Shown one piece after another: positions 22,411-33,900 of a DNA stretch of 64,000 nt. The notes below the pieces were generated by a model. It searched no databases. It worked only from the letters and a program-made list of their open reading frames with translations, and was not told the origin of the DNA. Position 1 is the first letter of the stretch; each line of letters opens with the position of its first letter. The stretch is from the NCBI GenBank assembly GCA_942486035.1, contig CALNXK010000025.1, positions 3,861,001 to 3,925,000 of the forward strand, written 5' to 3'. The translations under genes were made by a program, and so were the position numbers. Source of the DNA: Porites lobata. Its lineage: Eukaryota > Cnidaria > Anthozoa > Scleractinia > Poritidae.

Positions 22411-25400
22411 CGTCGTATATCTGAATCAGATGTTAAACTGAAAATTTTCTTTAGAAAGAACAATCGTGGTCACCTGGTTTGAGGGCTAAGCTAACCGGCT
22501 ATCTTTCATTTCAGCTTAAGGCAGCAATAAACAATGTCAGTGCCGCTGTAGCACTGATGGAGACAAGACTGCATGCTGGGTGAACTAATCTGGTTTAATG
22601 AGATCACTACAAAAGGTCACGAAAGCGATCAAGAGGATTTATGATTTATTATCGTTCGCAGTTCTCAAGCCAAAAATAGTGTTTGTCGTCTTTATTTATT
22701 TATTTTTTAGTTATAACTCATGCTTTTTTCTTTTCTAACCATCTGTCCTATTAGTTTTTTCATTCTGTTTTATTGTGTTCATTTTTTACACTACTGATAT
22801 GAACTTATTGCAGGCCTTACGTAGTATCAAGGGCGCGTGCCTTTCCCAGAATTAACCTCTTCACTGAAAGATTGTTTTTGTTCATCTAGTTTGGTTTGAA
22901 TGGGTAAGTCAGGGTTATGTTTATGACATTACAAGTGCTATGTTCGTTTTGGTCGATGTTGGTATGTGCCACATGTGGCGAAAGGTTCAATGGAGTTTCC
23001 TTTATAGTTCGTATTAAAACAACGGGTTGGTAGGTCCTGAACAGTTATGGCAATTTTGTCCAGCAAATAAAGCATAATTGAGTTACGGAGTACCAAAGCG
23101 CCCATCGCTTTTCTTTATTGCTTTCACGTGGCTTAGTTGCTAACAAGTGGTGGGGTACCGTTGATCGTGTCCGATTTCATTGCAACCCAGCACTGAGGAT
23201 ACAATTGCCTCTGACTGTTACCGCAATAGCTAGCTGACCTCGAGTGGCTTTCATTTTATGTTATTTACAGGTTGGGTGCTCATAAGGTCGTCATCCCGAC
23301 ATTAGAGGACATTTGCTGTCTAGCCGCCTTTATAGATCAAGTCGACCTCGATGGCATATTATAATCCAAGCACCATGGAAGGTAGGTGATATGCGCGCTG
23401 AGCGTTTACCCTTAATTCCAAGGTCAACTAAGAAGACAAGCGAAATTGAAATGATCAATTTGAAATGACTGATTTGACTCTGTGGACAAAATCCTTTAGT
23501 GCCAGCACTTAAATTCGATCTCCTCAACATAACTGTTTTGGTAAACGTTTGCACAGAATTTTAGCCTATTTTGGAATTTTCGTGATTTTTCTCTTTGGCA
23601 GTCTTTCGAATACGCCATCACGACTGAAATACGCTAAATATTTTGACTTAGTTTGGTATCTGCAATCCTACATTTAGTAACACAATTACACGTAATATTT
23701 TCAGTAGGAAACTTATTTTTTTGGCCTAGAATTGAGAAGTTCGAGAACCCGTAGTTTCCGAAATGAATCTGTTCAGCCTCTTAAAGTGAATTTATATTTT
23801 TTCATTATTTTTTGCAACTTTACGAATCTTTAAATATGAATATTAAAAAACAACGAATTTCTTGCAAAATACCCTTCCAGGTTAATTTTTTGTCCTTGTT
23901 TGTGGTGAAGGGGTTAACCTCGTGAAACGTGTGATTGCTACAGAAAACCATCTGCTAACAAGACATCCATTCCTGACCCCCTGACAAAAATATGTTACTA
24001 ATTACTATAAACTGTTCCGTGGAAACAAACCCTTACTAAAAAGGTTTGTGAAAGATAAAACCAAACCGTTTACAACGAGTAATCCTAGTTAAATAAACTG
24101 CTCCTACTAAACTATATGGAGCTATTATGATTCTTGACTCACGGTCTTCAATTCAGTCTTAAACCATGTTAGGCTATCATTTCAAACTAAGGGACATCAC
24201 AGGAAGTGCTCTGCAGACTAGCCCCTCACAAATATGAGATCTTAGATCTTTTATAGTTTTGCTCTAGGGCGGTAACTTCTAAAATCAATCCCTGAAGTCT
24301 GCCTTTTGCTATACTATTTCTTTTTTCTCATGTCATAAATACAAGTGATCAAATAATTGTTTTAGCATCCCATCAAAGAGAGAAGGGTGGGCTAAAACTC
24401 CCGCTCGAATGGGCTTCCTGTTATCCTAGTTAGTTCTGTGGAATTTTATGAGCGCAATTCTTTTTTACCGCGGAGGAAATTAGAAAAATGCACTGCATGT
24501 GTACAGTCCTATAAAGATACCAGCACAGGATTCCACTTTCTTCGAAGACGATAAAAGAAATCCGTGCTCCTATAAAATGAGTGCCATGTGTACAGAGTTT
24601 TCCTGAGTACAGCCGGTCGAAGACACTTTATTTACAGGTAGAAAATTATAAGAACTATATGGAATGAGGAAGGAGATGTTGACAAAAAGTTCGGTGGAAA
24701 TGAGCACGAAAATTTGGCACTGTCTTTAATTAGCACCATACTACCAGGTACATGTGCTAGGTTTTACATTCAACTCCATTATTGCAACAAATTAGAGAAA
24801 ATTTGGAACTCTACCAGTAACTTGAGGGAAAATTTCAGATCCTCCGCACTTACGATGATCACTGATGAGAACATTTGACATTAATTACTGGCGTCGGGCT
24901 AACAGAGAGCTACGGATCTTTTTGACAGTTGAATAGCATAACAGGTGTTGAGGAGCATAAAGTTTTTTTCTGACAGGGCGAAAAAAAAGCAATGCGATAA
25001 CTAGGGTATCTACTAACGTGAAAACCGCAAAGTTAAAACAATATCTTTCTTCAATGTTAAATGCCTATCCTAGGTTATTACCATCAAAATTCTGTCTCGC
25101 TTTGGCTACCTTCTATTTTATAACATGACGTGTCTGTCTAAAGGGCAACGACTAGAAAATTCTAGCTTCCAGCGAAACGTTTTTAAGTTCATTTCCATCT
25201 GTCATTTTCCTCATTGGATCTCCCCTCTAATATGAGCTCAGTAACAGTCGAAGAATATTAGAATTTGCTTTCTACGAGACACGAAAGCTCTTTCGCTCAG
25301 CCATCCGCAACGTACAATTTCCATGATGTCAAGATAGTTTAGTATCTAGCGTTGGTTTTCCGTAACGTTTTTCAGAGACCTCGTATGATCATTTCTTAAC

Positions 25401-25857
25401 AGTAGGAACCGGAAAAAAAACGTCAAGTGAGGAAAGTTAACTGATAGAGGTCATAGAGCATCCTGCATGGTGAGCAAAGATCAAAGTGGAAATGTTAAGA
25501 AGAATGTTTCATTATTTAAGCTTGTATTTGCCTTCGTTGTAAATAATTAAGGAAAAATGGTAAATGATAAAAAAAAATGATAGCAACTATTCCATTATTT
25601 CATCGGTTCGGACTACTAGACCTTTCAACTCACGAAAAAATAATAATCATCTCGTAAGATAAATGCAACTGGAAAATTAAGACACTGCTAGTATCAAGAG
25701 GGCGTACAAGCACATCACACGTAAAGGCTTAGCTCACTGCGCATCTTGCCTTTCAGTCCATTCAGGGGTAAACTTAACGTCAGTGTATTACAAAGTTTTG
25801 GTTTTATCAACTGATTTGACAAGGGAAGATAAGCCCACGGTGGAGAAATGGATAAGC

Positions 25858-26200
25858 TCACGTTTCGAGCTCTAGCCATTCGTCAGAGCGAACTAGGGTC
25901 GAAACCAGGGGATTGTGGGTTGCGGGTATGTGGTTTATACACCGGAGGTTGGAAACGTTGTTGGTGGGAACGTGGTAAAACGTGAAGCGTTCGTTGATTC
26001 CGTGGCGATTGAGAGTGTCGATTTGAAAGATAAGTTTTGCTCTAGAGTTTTGAGGCCTTTCGTGATGCCTTGGTGAAGAAAGAGACCGCAGATTGCCATT
26101 TTTTCGCTGGAATGATTGGAAATATTAAAATAGCGAGCTACTGGTTTCGATACGTCCTTGTCGTTTCTCTAAACATCTCGATGGTCGACTTTTCGGAAAC
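25858..26200 (-). pseudogene. C-terminal remnant of a retroelement ORF (Penelope-like suspected)
   Basis: On the minus strand the sequence translates to DKDVSKPVARYFNISNHS, then MAICGLFLHQG and KTLEQN. After a one-base frameshift near 26034 it continues as AKLIFQIDTLNRHGINERF and reaches a stop at 25858. This series (PVARxFN-NHS ... FQI-TLN-HGINERF) is the C-terminal end of reverse-transcriptase ORFs I recognise from many cnidarian gene models, associated with Penelope-like (GIY-YIG) elements. Family placement rests on memory. Only the last ~100 residues remain, with the frameshift, and upstream sequence has further stops, so it is a dead fragment. Confidence 0.6.
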
Positions 26201-26284
26201 AGTCGCTTTATTTTATCTTTAACGTAGCGTACAGGTGACGCAATCGAAGACATTGGCAAATGTGCATGTGAATCTCACTTATTT

Positions 26285-26364
26285 GCAACCTCGTTCCCAG
26301 GGTTCTCTCCTACTCGCCCTGTCCTCCGTAAGGCGGGTAGGAGAGAACCCTGGGAACGAGGTTG
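26285..26364. mobile_element. Palindromic 80-bp MITE with 8-bp TSD
   Basis: 33-bp arms (26286-26318 and 26332-26364; CAACCTCGTTCCCAGGG and complement) with one mismatch and a 13-nt loop, flanked by an 8-bp duplication ACTTATTT (26277-26284 and 26365-26372). An 8-bp TSD points to hAT mobilisation. It would form a very stable hairpin. Confidence 0.85.
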
Positions 26365-26670
26365 ACTTATTTAGTGCAGTTGTTGAGGGATATTACTGAA
26401 TGCATGCTGAGTGAACCTATATTTTATAATGAGACCACAATAGAACACGAAAGAGAACATTAGGGTGTTTGATTTATTATATTTCGGCTTCTGTCTACAT
26501 TCGCTGCTTTTTTCTTCTCGTTTGGATCTGAATGTCACTCCAGTCCCTGAACACCAAACGCTTTACCGAAATAGCCGCAACTTGTTTTATCTTCATGCAG
26601 ACGGAAGATAGAAAGGGTAATCGGGCTAAGCATCCGGGCCCTTCACTTCCTGTTTCATTGAGAACATCTT

Positions 26671-26845
26671 AGCCTGAGTATCAGGCGTTTCCATCAAAAG
26701 GGGGAAAAGGGGAAAGATGGAAGCGAAAAAGGGAGAGAGCTGAAGGAGAGAAACCTTCCTTCCTTTCTCTTCTCCCCCCTCCCCCCTCCTCCATCAAAAA
26801 TCTCCTCTCCCCTATCCCCTTAGGAAGGCCTGATACTCAGGCTAC
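26671..26845. mobile_element. MITE with AGCCTGAGTATCAGGC ends and 8-bp TSD
   Basis: Terminal inverted repeats AGCCTGAGTATCAGGC (26671-26686) and its exact complement (26828-26843), with TSD AACATCTT (26663-26670 and 26846-26853). The core is a purine-rich half followed by a pyrimidine-rich half, so the element can fold on itself. A related truncated core appears near 46290-46355. Confidence 0.8.
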
Positions 26846-27756
26846 AACATCTTAAAACCGATAATTCATGATTTAAAAGAACTGCAGATAGCAGCTGCAG
26901 CTTCGTACATAATACTGAAAAAAGGCTGCTTTGAAAGTAAAAGATGATTGAAAGGGCTCATCATGAACTTGCGACATATTTTCTGGAATACCAGTAGGTT
27001 ATTTTAGGTTTCCTTAATGATTATCACTTTGTGAAGTATATGAAATGATTCATTTTGGAACCGCGGTTGTAGATGAGAGTGAAGAATGATCATCGCAGTA
27101 AATCGAAGTAAATCTCGACTCACTTTATTTAGAGCCGCTTTAAGTCTGGGTGGACAACAAACAACTAAACAAAAAATCATTATAACTTAACTAATTTTGT
27201 TTATTACTTAATATTTACCATCCTTTTATTCGGCATAAATTTGAAACTACCAAATAGTACGCAACAAACGAAAATTTGATATCGGCTAATTAACGCATTA
27301 TTAGTATGCCGCAAATGGAAACAAAATAAATCTGTTTTACGTTTCGATAGGTTACTTAATCTAAAGATCACCCCTATAAACCAACATGACCTTTTAAATG
27401 TCTTATTTGTTTGACCGGATTAATGAGCAAATGTGACCTTCCCAAAGCAATGTCAATATTATAAGGGCAGAAAAAAACTGTAGTTACTACGACTAGTGAC
27501 TAAAACAGTTCTATTATGTGTGATCAAGATGTTTTCCATTTTTCTCCAAGTGGGGTGTTCAGTTCAAGTCGAGTATAATACAATACATGTGACTGACTAG
27601 CCCCCACAACGCCCCGGTAAAAGCAAATGTCAGCATGTACACCACGACAACCTTGCACTTGTCAAATTTCATGTTAAAGGGGTCAAGGTCAATGTACACA
27701 GCGCAGCAAACTTAGCATTCCAAATTACATTATCTCTTCTCTCTAAGGGCTAATGA

Positions 27757-28080
27757 GTGGTATTGCAAGCGACTCGACTCGACTCATATCTCCGGTTAGA
27801 TAAAACATCACTCGTCCCCAGTCGTCTCTCACGTCTTCTATTGCCGTTCTTGTTTCAGCCTGTTGTTTCGTCACCCGTTCCTTGCTCGCAAGGATTGCGT
27901 AACGAGCCAAAAGAACCGGCCTGTGCGCGTACTGCAGCCGAGTGAAGTGATCTGTCGGTCTCGTACGTTTTCAGATGACAAACTACCAAACAAATGCGTA
28001 GAAAAAATAACTGAGAACAAAAAAGTGCAGCGTTCCAGTGGAGTGACATTTGCAGCTAACTTCCTTTTTTAAAACTACAG
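27757..28080. other. Less AT-rich island of unknown nature
   Basis: A locally GC-richer stretch with overlapping open frames of 60-69 codons on both strands. Words such as ACGAGCCAAAAGAA recall a dispersed cnidarian repeat, so I read it as repeat-derived rather than as a gene. No domain recognised. Confidence 0.3.
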
Positions 28081-29546
28081 GCTTAATTTCACTCTACAAA
28101 AAGGTACAATATGATTGGGACAGTGTAGGACAAAGCGCTGTAGAAGGGAAAGGGACGGGAATAGTGCGAAATTTGATCGTACCCCATTTTGGGCGAAATA
28201 AGTGTCTCTACACATTTCGCAATTGGCTCTAGATCCTAAGATTCCTAAGATCTTCAGGACCCTTCAGGCTATTAAACTAAACCACATCAACCTTATTTTC
28301 TGAGTCTTATCTCATTCTGTTTTAACGTCTTTAGCCATGTAAGGATTTATTGTTTAGGAATAGCTGCATCTGTGTAGAAGGAGGGAAAATGAAGGCAAAA
28401 GGTCAGGGTAATTTTTGAAGCCAAGCAATCGCATCAGAGATACCGTATTGCTATACCCTTCATATGCCTTCCACTGAAACCAAACGTTAGCTCTTGCGCA
28501 TAGTAGAAACGATTGAGTGATGGAAAGCTATTCTTTCCATATTCCTGAGTATTTAAATCATAAATCATAGCAGCCGCCCTGCAAATGCGTTGAACGTTCT
28601 GGTGTTACATTTCTCCTCTTCCAAATTACAATATATTTAATACCTCACTCTCAATTCAAGGATTCACGTTTCTTATAGGTAGGGTGCAGATAAACATATA
28701 CTTTCACTTTTTATGTACACAAAACGTTGCTCGCATTGCACCACCTGTGCGACAAATGGATACGATATGCTAATCCTATTATCTTGTAATTTACCGCGTA
28801 ATAGTGGAAATTCGTGATGAACGGAAGGATTAGCAAGAATGTTGCGAAGGAGTAGAGGACCAACGAAAATCTGCTCTTAATCTTAGTTGACAAATCACTC
28901 AACATGAAGCCAGCAAAGGTATGGACGTTCGAGAGTACCTTTAATCATGCTCGACAAAAAGCAGCATATTACAAGTAGCTCCATCTTTTTTGCGCTCTAC
29001 CAAAACTGCCTAAAACGAATTAATAATCGACCGTGATCAAACGTGAAGGATCTTGCAAATACCGAGGAAATTGTCCCGAAAGTGATTAATGATCATTGTC
29101 ACTGAAGGATAAGGATCCTAGAAGAATCAAAATATTTTATATGATGCACAAAACAAATGCACCATTTCCTAATCCGATTAGTCGAAATCTGAAAGCTCAT
29201 CGTTGTTGAAACGTACTCGGAAGGAAAATGGAAGAAATCGTTACTTAATGCAACATCACCAAGAAATAAGTCTTATACGTTTTCAGTGAAGCGACGGGTC
29301 TTTGGAAATTCTAATTCTCGCTAGTTTGAAATCTCTTTCTTTGTGGTAAGGTTTTATGTTTCTAAAGCACGCCTGTCAGAAATTCCCACCGAGCTTGTAG
29401 GAAAGTTTTCCGTTAGAGGCCAAGGGCCGAGGAATATTAGACTGAGCGATTACACAGCCGGGATCAGCCGACTACCGACGCAGCCACGTTGCTTGCGGAA
29501 AGCCTGCACCCACAAGTGACAGTAATTAATTTTCCTGCCCAAAACA

Positions 29547-29672
29547 ATGAGCGACGAGAAACATGACGCGACCTCTTTTACCCTTCTAGAGGCAATGAAG
29601 CGACATGTCCTTGAACTGAAACAGCGACATAAGGCAGCTGAAATGGCAACAAACGACATAAAGATGGTTTGA
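29547..29672 (+). other. Small helical open frame, possibly a decayed gag fragment
   Basis: A 41-codon frame encodes a charged, helix-favouring peptide (LLEAMKRHVLELKQRHKAAE). In another frame the sequence continues similarly (KLRQGQLQFEMKE) before stopping. A frameshifted coiled-coil segment of this kind is common in degenerate retrotransposon gag regions, but no diagnostic motif is present. Confidence 0.2.
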
Positions 29673-30936
29673 AACTGCGACAAGGACAACTGCAATTTGA
29701 AATGAAGGAGTAAAACACCGAAAGGGACACGCCTTGCTCCTCAATACTCGAAACAACGGGTTATGAAATTCAGACTAGGGACATACGTACCCGCTCATCC
29801 ACTAAGAGGGCCTCGTCTTTAACAAAAATTATGTCAAGTGCCGGGAATTGAAGACGTGTGTAAACGATTATGTTAGCGACATAAAGCCGTGCAAAGATCA
29901 TGGCAGGTTAAATATATACATATATTTTTTAAAAGACCTTTACGGTCTTCTGTGTGGAGCCTCGCGACCGGTGTATTTTCACACAGGTGCACACAAAGGT
30001 ATTTTAAATTTGATCGTGCTGATGGGAAACACCATGTGGTACCAAACCAGAATTTTGCGTTTCACTCACCAAACTCTCAAACAAGTGGATTTTCCTTTTT
30101 TTATTTTGAGGTGTTAGGGGCTCCTCTTGGAAAAGAAAGCAAATCACCACCTTTAGGTGGGGCAAACAATGGAAGAAATTAACTTACCATCAATCAATGC
30201 CACGTTCTCTCTTCTATAGGACACTAGACACCCGGGGCTTGTAACACTGAGTTTGTACAGGGAATGACGAATGCTGGTCTCCGTCTTGGTAAATCTTGAA
30301 CGTCTCAATACTGATTATTTCCTTTAGGCAAGCGTGTATGTCTGAACATCCATGAATTTTTAAATCTAAAAGAAAAAATAGAGATATATGTATTTTCTGA
30401 GCTATCTCAATTTGACACTACAAAGATCCCTGATAAGCTGCTAAAAGGAAAGGGACAGACAACTTATTCATTAACCTTGGATAGTCATACTTAAAAATGG
30501 CCTAAAATTTCGTCACAATGGCGGAAACCAAAATTGGCTGTTAACTTTTTGTTAAGAGCTAAAAATATCGCAATGAACTGATTTGGTAACAAAGAAACAT
30601 CCCCTGTTTCGAGTTGACATACATTACGCACAAATCACAACAAAGTGCTTAAAATCAGTAAAATTTCATCTCATCCTGGCCGCAAAGTAAACAACACTTT
30701 GACTCGCAGCTTATGTGAGATGCACAAGAGTAATTAACAGCACTTGTAATGTTAGGTAAGTGTGATTACAACCCAAAATAAATGCGTTTTGGGGGCGACA
30801 GGGTCTACTTCCTGATAAACAACAGGACACACCCAGTTTCGGTAGATGAAAGGATTCCAGACTGTACAAATTGACGGCACATTTCATTCAAGTCTCATTT
30901 GCGGTTCTTGATCCTTCCTCTAGGGTTCCTTTTTTA

Positions 30937-33900
30937 ATGTATAGCTCAGGTGGCATGGAAACGAAATATTACCCATTTAACATTACGAGTATCCTACGGA
31001 ACGACAGTTTCTCTCCTAATCGAGGTCACTTCAGAAGTGTCAACCAGCACCAGGCAACTGTACCCCGTTCCCCCGCTGCAACAATGTCGCTAGCGGAACG
31101 CTTAGCAGGTAGGTCTTTCCCCCTGATTATTTTTACAAGCTCGAAAAGTTTTTAATGCAGGTTATTGGAAGCTATAAATATTAGCTGTTTTGACGTGGCA
31201 AGGTCACTTGGTCATTTTTCAACGCTTTTTCTGTTGACCTGTGCCATTATAAAAGAAGCTACGCAAATGTGACGGCAATGAACGTTTGTTGTCTGATTGA
31301 TGCAAACAAGAGATGAACGCCCAGGCGACGGTTTCAAGTTGTCTTCTCGGGTGTCTTTGAATCGTGATGTTTTAGACAAAATGATATGGGCTTAATCTTT
31401 CCTTTTTGGGAAACTAGCATTTAGCGCTGAAGTTTGTCTTCGGCACTAGTTTGGAGTTTGCAGCTAGAAGAGAAAATGGCTATTGTAGTTTGTGACGTAA
31501 TGATCATGGTTTGTGGCAGTATATTTGTTCTACTTCTTCAAGAAACAAGTTTTTGAAAGGCAAAAGGTAGAGAGTTTGTAACCGGTAAGTTATTTTGTAC
31601 AGAACACTAAACTTGTAGTTCATCGTTTAGGACGACGATAATTCACACTGCATACAGAATACCCTCAGGTGGTAGACAGTTCTTTAGTTCTTGCACTGCG
31701 TTTTAGCACACTATTAGTGTCTGCGTCGCCAAACACCGCCCGTTTTCTAACGCCTTCGTGTTTGAAAACACGAAAACAGTTCTTGCCTGAAAGGTGCTTT
31801 GAAGATTGAGTAACAAATGATTTTTACAGCTAATAAAACGCTTAGTGGTTTGATGATTGTTAGTTTAGAACCTAATAATCGTTAACAAATACACATCCCT
31901 AAATTAGCTTCCAGCAGCGCTAGTTTTCAAGAGGGTTTATTGCTCTACTTTCTAGCAGAAAACTACACTTTTGAGGGGTCACTTTATTTGACAATTTTCT
32001 TGTAGTGAAGAAAGACAGTTATACATCAAATTTGTACTGAATGATATATCCTGTTTGTGGCGGATAGCAGGGTGCAGTTGAATGATCAGTCGCATGCCTC
32101 GATCCTCTCAATTTAGTCAGTTTAGGAACAAAAATCGCTTCTTTTGTTTACCACATTACCCAAAAAAATAGTCAGTTATTAGAAATTGAATTCATTCTCT
32201 CTCTTTCTTGAAATATACAAAGTGATATTGGTTGTCTGCTTTACACGAAAATATATCCTAGTTTCTCTGAATCTTGGCATAGTTCGAAACCTCGAGGCCA
32301 ACGACACTGCAGTTACTGATTATTACTGAACTGAAACTGTGAGTTTTCGCACCACTGTAGAACGATATATTAGCGGTACACCCAATATAACGCCGTTACC
32401 TGAAGTAAAATGTAATCTGGGACTTGTTGCACGCCTCGAAATCTCCAGTCTTTTCTTTCCTATTGATTGAAAAGGTAGTTTAAAGAAAACTGCGTTACGG
32501 AAATATGGTTTTGGTAAATTTTCAGGCTGGCTTTGGAAGAGTCTCGAATATTCACTTTTGCATATGCTACAAATCGAATCAGCTGTACATATGAAATCTT
32601 CGTGTTCCTTGCCACAGAATGATTAGAAACTCACACACCTTTAGAAGCTGAAGCGAATGCGGCCGTCAATGAAAGAAATGATTAATGGCCGAGTTTACAG
32701 TATGAAACAGTTGTTTTGTCTTTCACGGTAAATCATTGCGAACATTGTTGTACCTCTAACCTTGGTTGTTGCGTCTAGTCTAGCATGTACGCGTCGTTTT
32801 TCAGTGTACTCATCATACCATATACCTTCGAAATTCAGCAGCTTAACAGAAAAAAAGACGTCCAAGTCACATACAAGTGTGATTTGAAATACACTATGTT
32901 TTTCTCTGCAGTTACTAGTAGTAGCTGTTTGTCAAGAATCAACATTGTGAAATCAACACAGACGCCATTTGGCCACTCCAAACCTGTAACTGAACTGTTT
33001 ATAGGGACACTTGATAATCGTGTAAAAAATATGTTATAAACTGAGTGTTTTAATGGTGAAAAAAAAAAGGAATTTTAGTGGAAATCCGTAGCTGCTTACG
33101 GTTGCCATATGAAATTGCGTTCATTAATCACAGCATGCAAGCAAAGCCAAGGACACAAGGCAGGGAATTTAGGAAGTGCAGTTTCAATTTCATAGACTTT
33201 CAACTGAAAATATATGATTTATTATTTTTAATAACTTGGTCAGAGTGATAATATGCAAAGATTTTCTACTGCTAGCCACAAGACACTGACAAGACTCAAT
33301 GCGACTGTGAATTGAACTCTCGCAGTAACAAAGCATGGAAACACGGTTCTTCTATGATTGCGGCTACCAACTAAACTTGCCTGTGGTTTTACAATTTAGA
33401 GGGGCAAAGTGGTCTAAATATTAGTAGACTAACAATAAATCGAGTAACTAATCTTCCAAAGCGGGAAAAGAGATCAACAAACAAAGCATTCCTTTGCACA
33501 CTGGCGCTTATACAATCATGCTCGAAGCGTACGAACTCCACACCCCACTGAAAAGCATCAGTCACTGCATAAATCTTATTTTCTCAAGAGTGTTAATCTG
33601 TATGGGCAAGAGGTGCTAAGCAGCTTATTTACTGTCCTAATTTGCGTGTGTAGCCAGGTCTAGAAGCATTTCATGTCGCATTTTCGGCTTAGCAAGTTAT
33701 GCGTTCTTGACATTCTAAAGAAGTTGTCTTCTGTAGCACCACAAGTTGCTAGGGGTTAATCTGTGATGACATACTTAGGCGCCTTGTTTTCTCACTAAAT
33801 TTGTTTTGGGTGGTCATTGGATTTTGCCAAAAATATATAGAAAAAAATATATAGTTTTCAATGATTATTTCTTTCCCAATTGTAAGTACCTAAATCTGTT

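Larger units (their letters stand above)
18032..30936. other. 12.9-kb intergenic region between genes C and D
   Basis: No convincing protein-coding gene. It holds a gene C polyA signal, a CCCCGGGGGGTACTCCC-type element remnant (~19229-19400), a minisatellite (19480-19860), a possible LINE tail (~20795-20860), two diverged copies of one segment (20.9-22.6 and 24.9-26.5 kb), a retroelement remnant on the minus strand, and two palindromic MITEs (26285-26364 and 26671-26845). The interval is about three times longer than those between A, B and C. Confidence 0.5.

Noticed and set aside
22880..22910. TAG|TTTGGTTTGAATGG|GTAAGT resembling a homeodomain exon 3 start
   Set aside because: Only the VWF-like codons match; NRRAK is absent and no matching homeodomain exon lies upstream. 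Likely chance.
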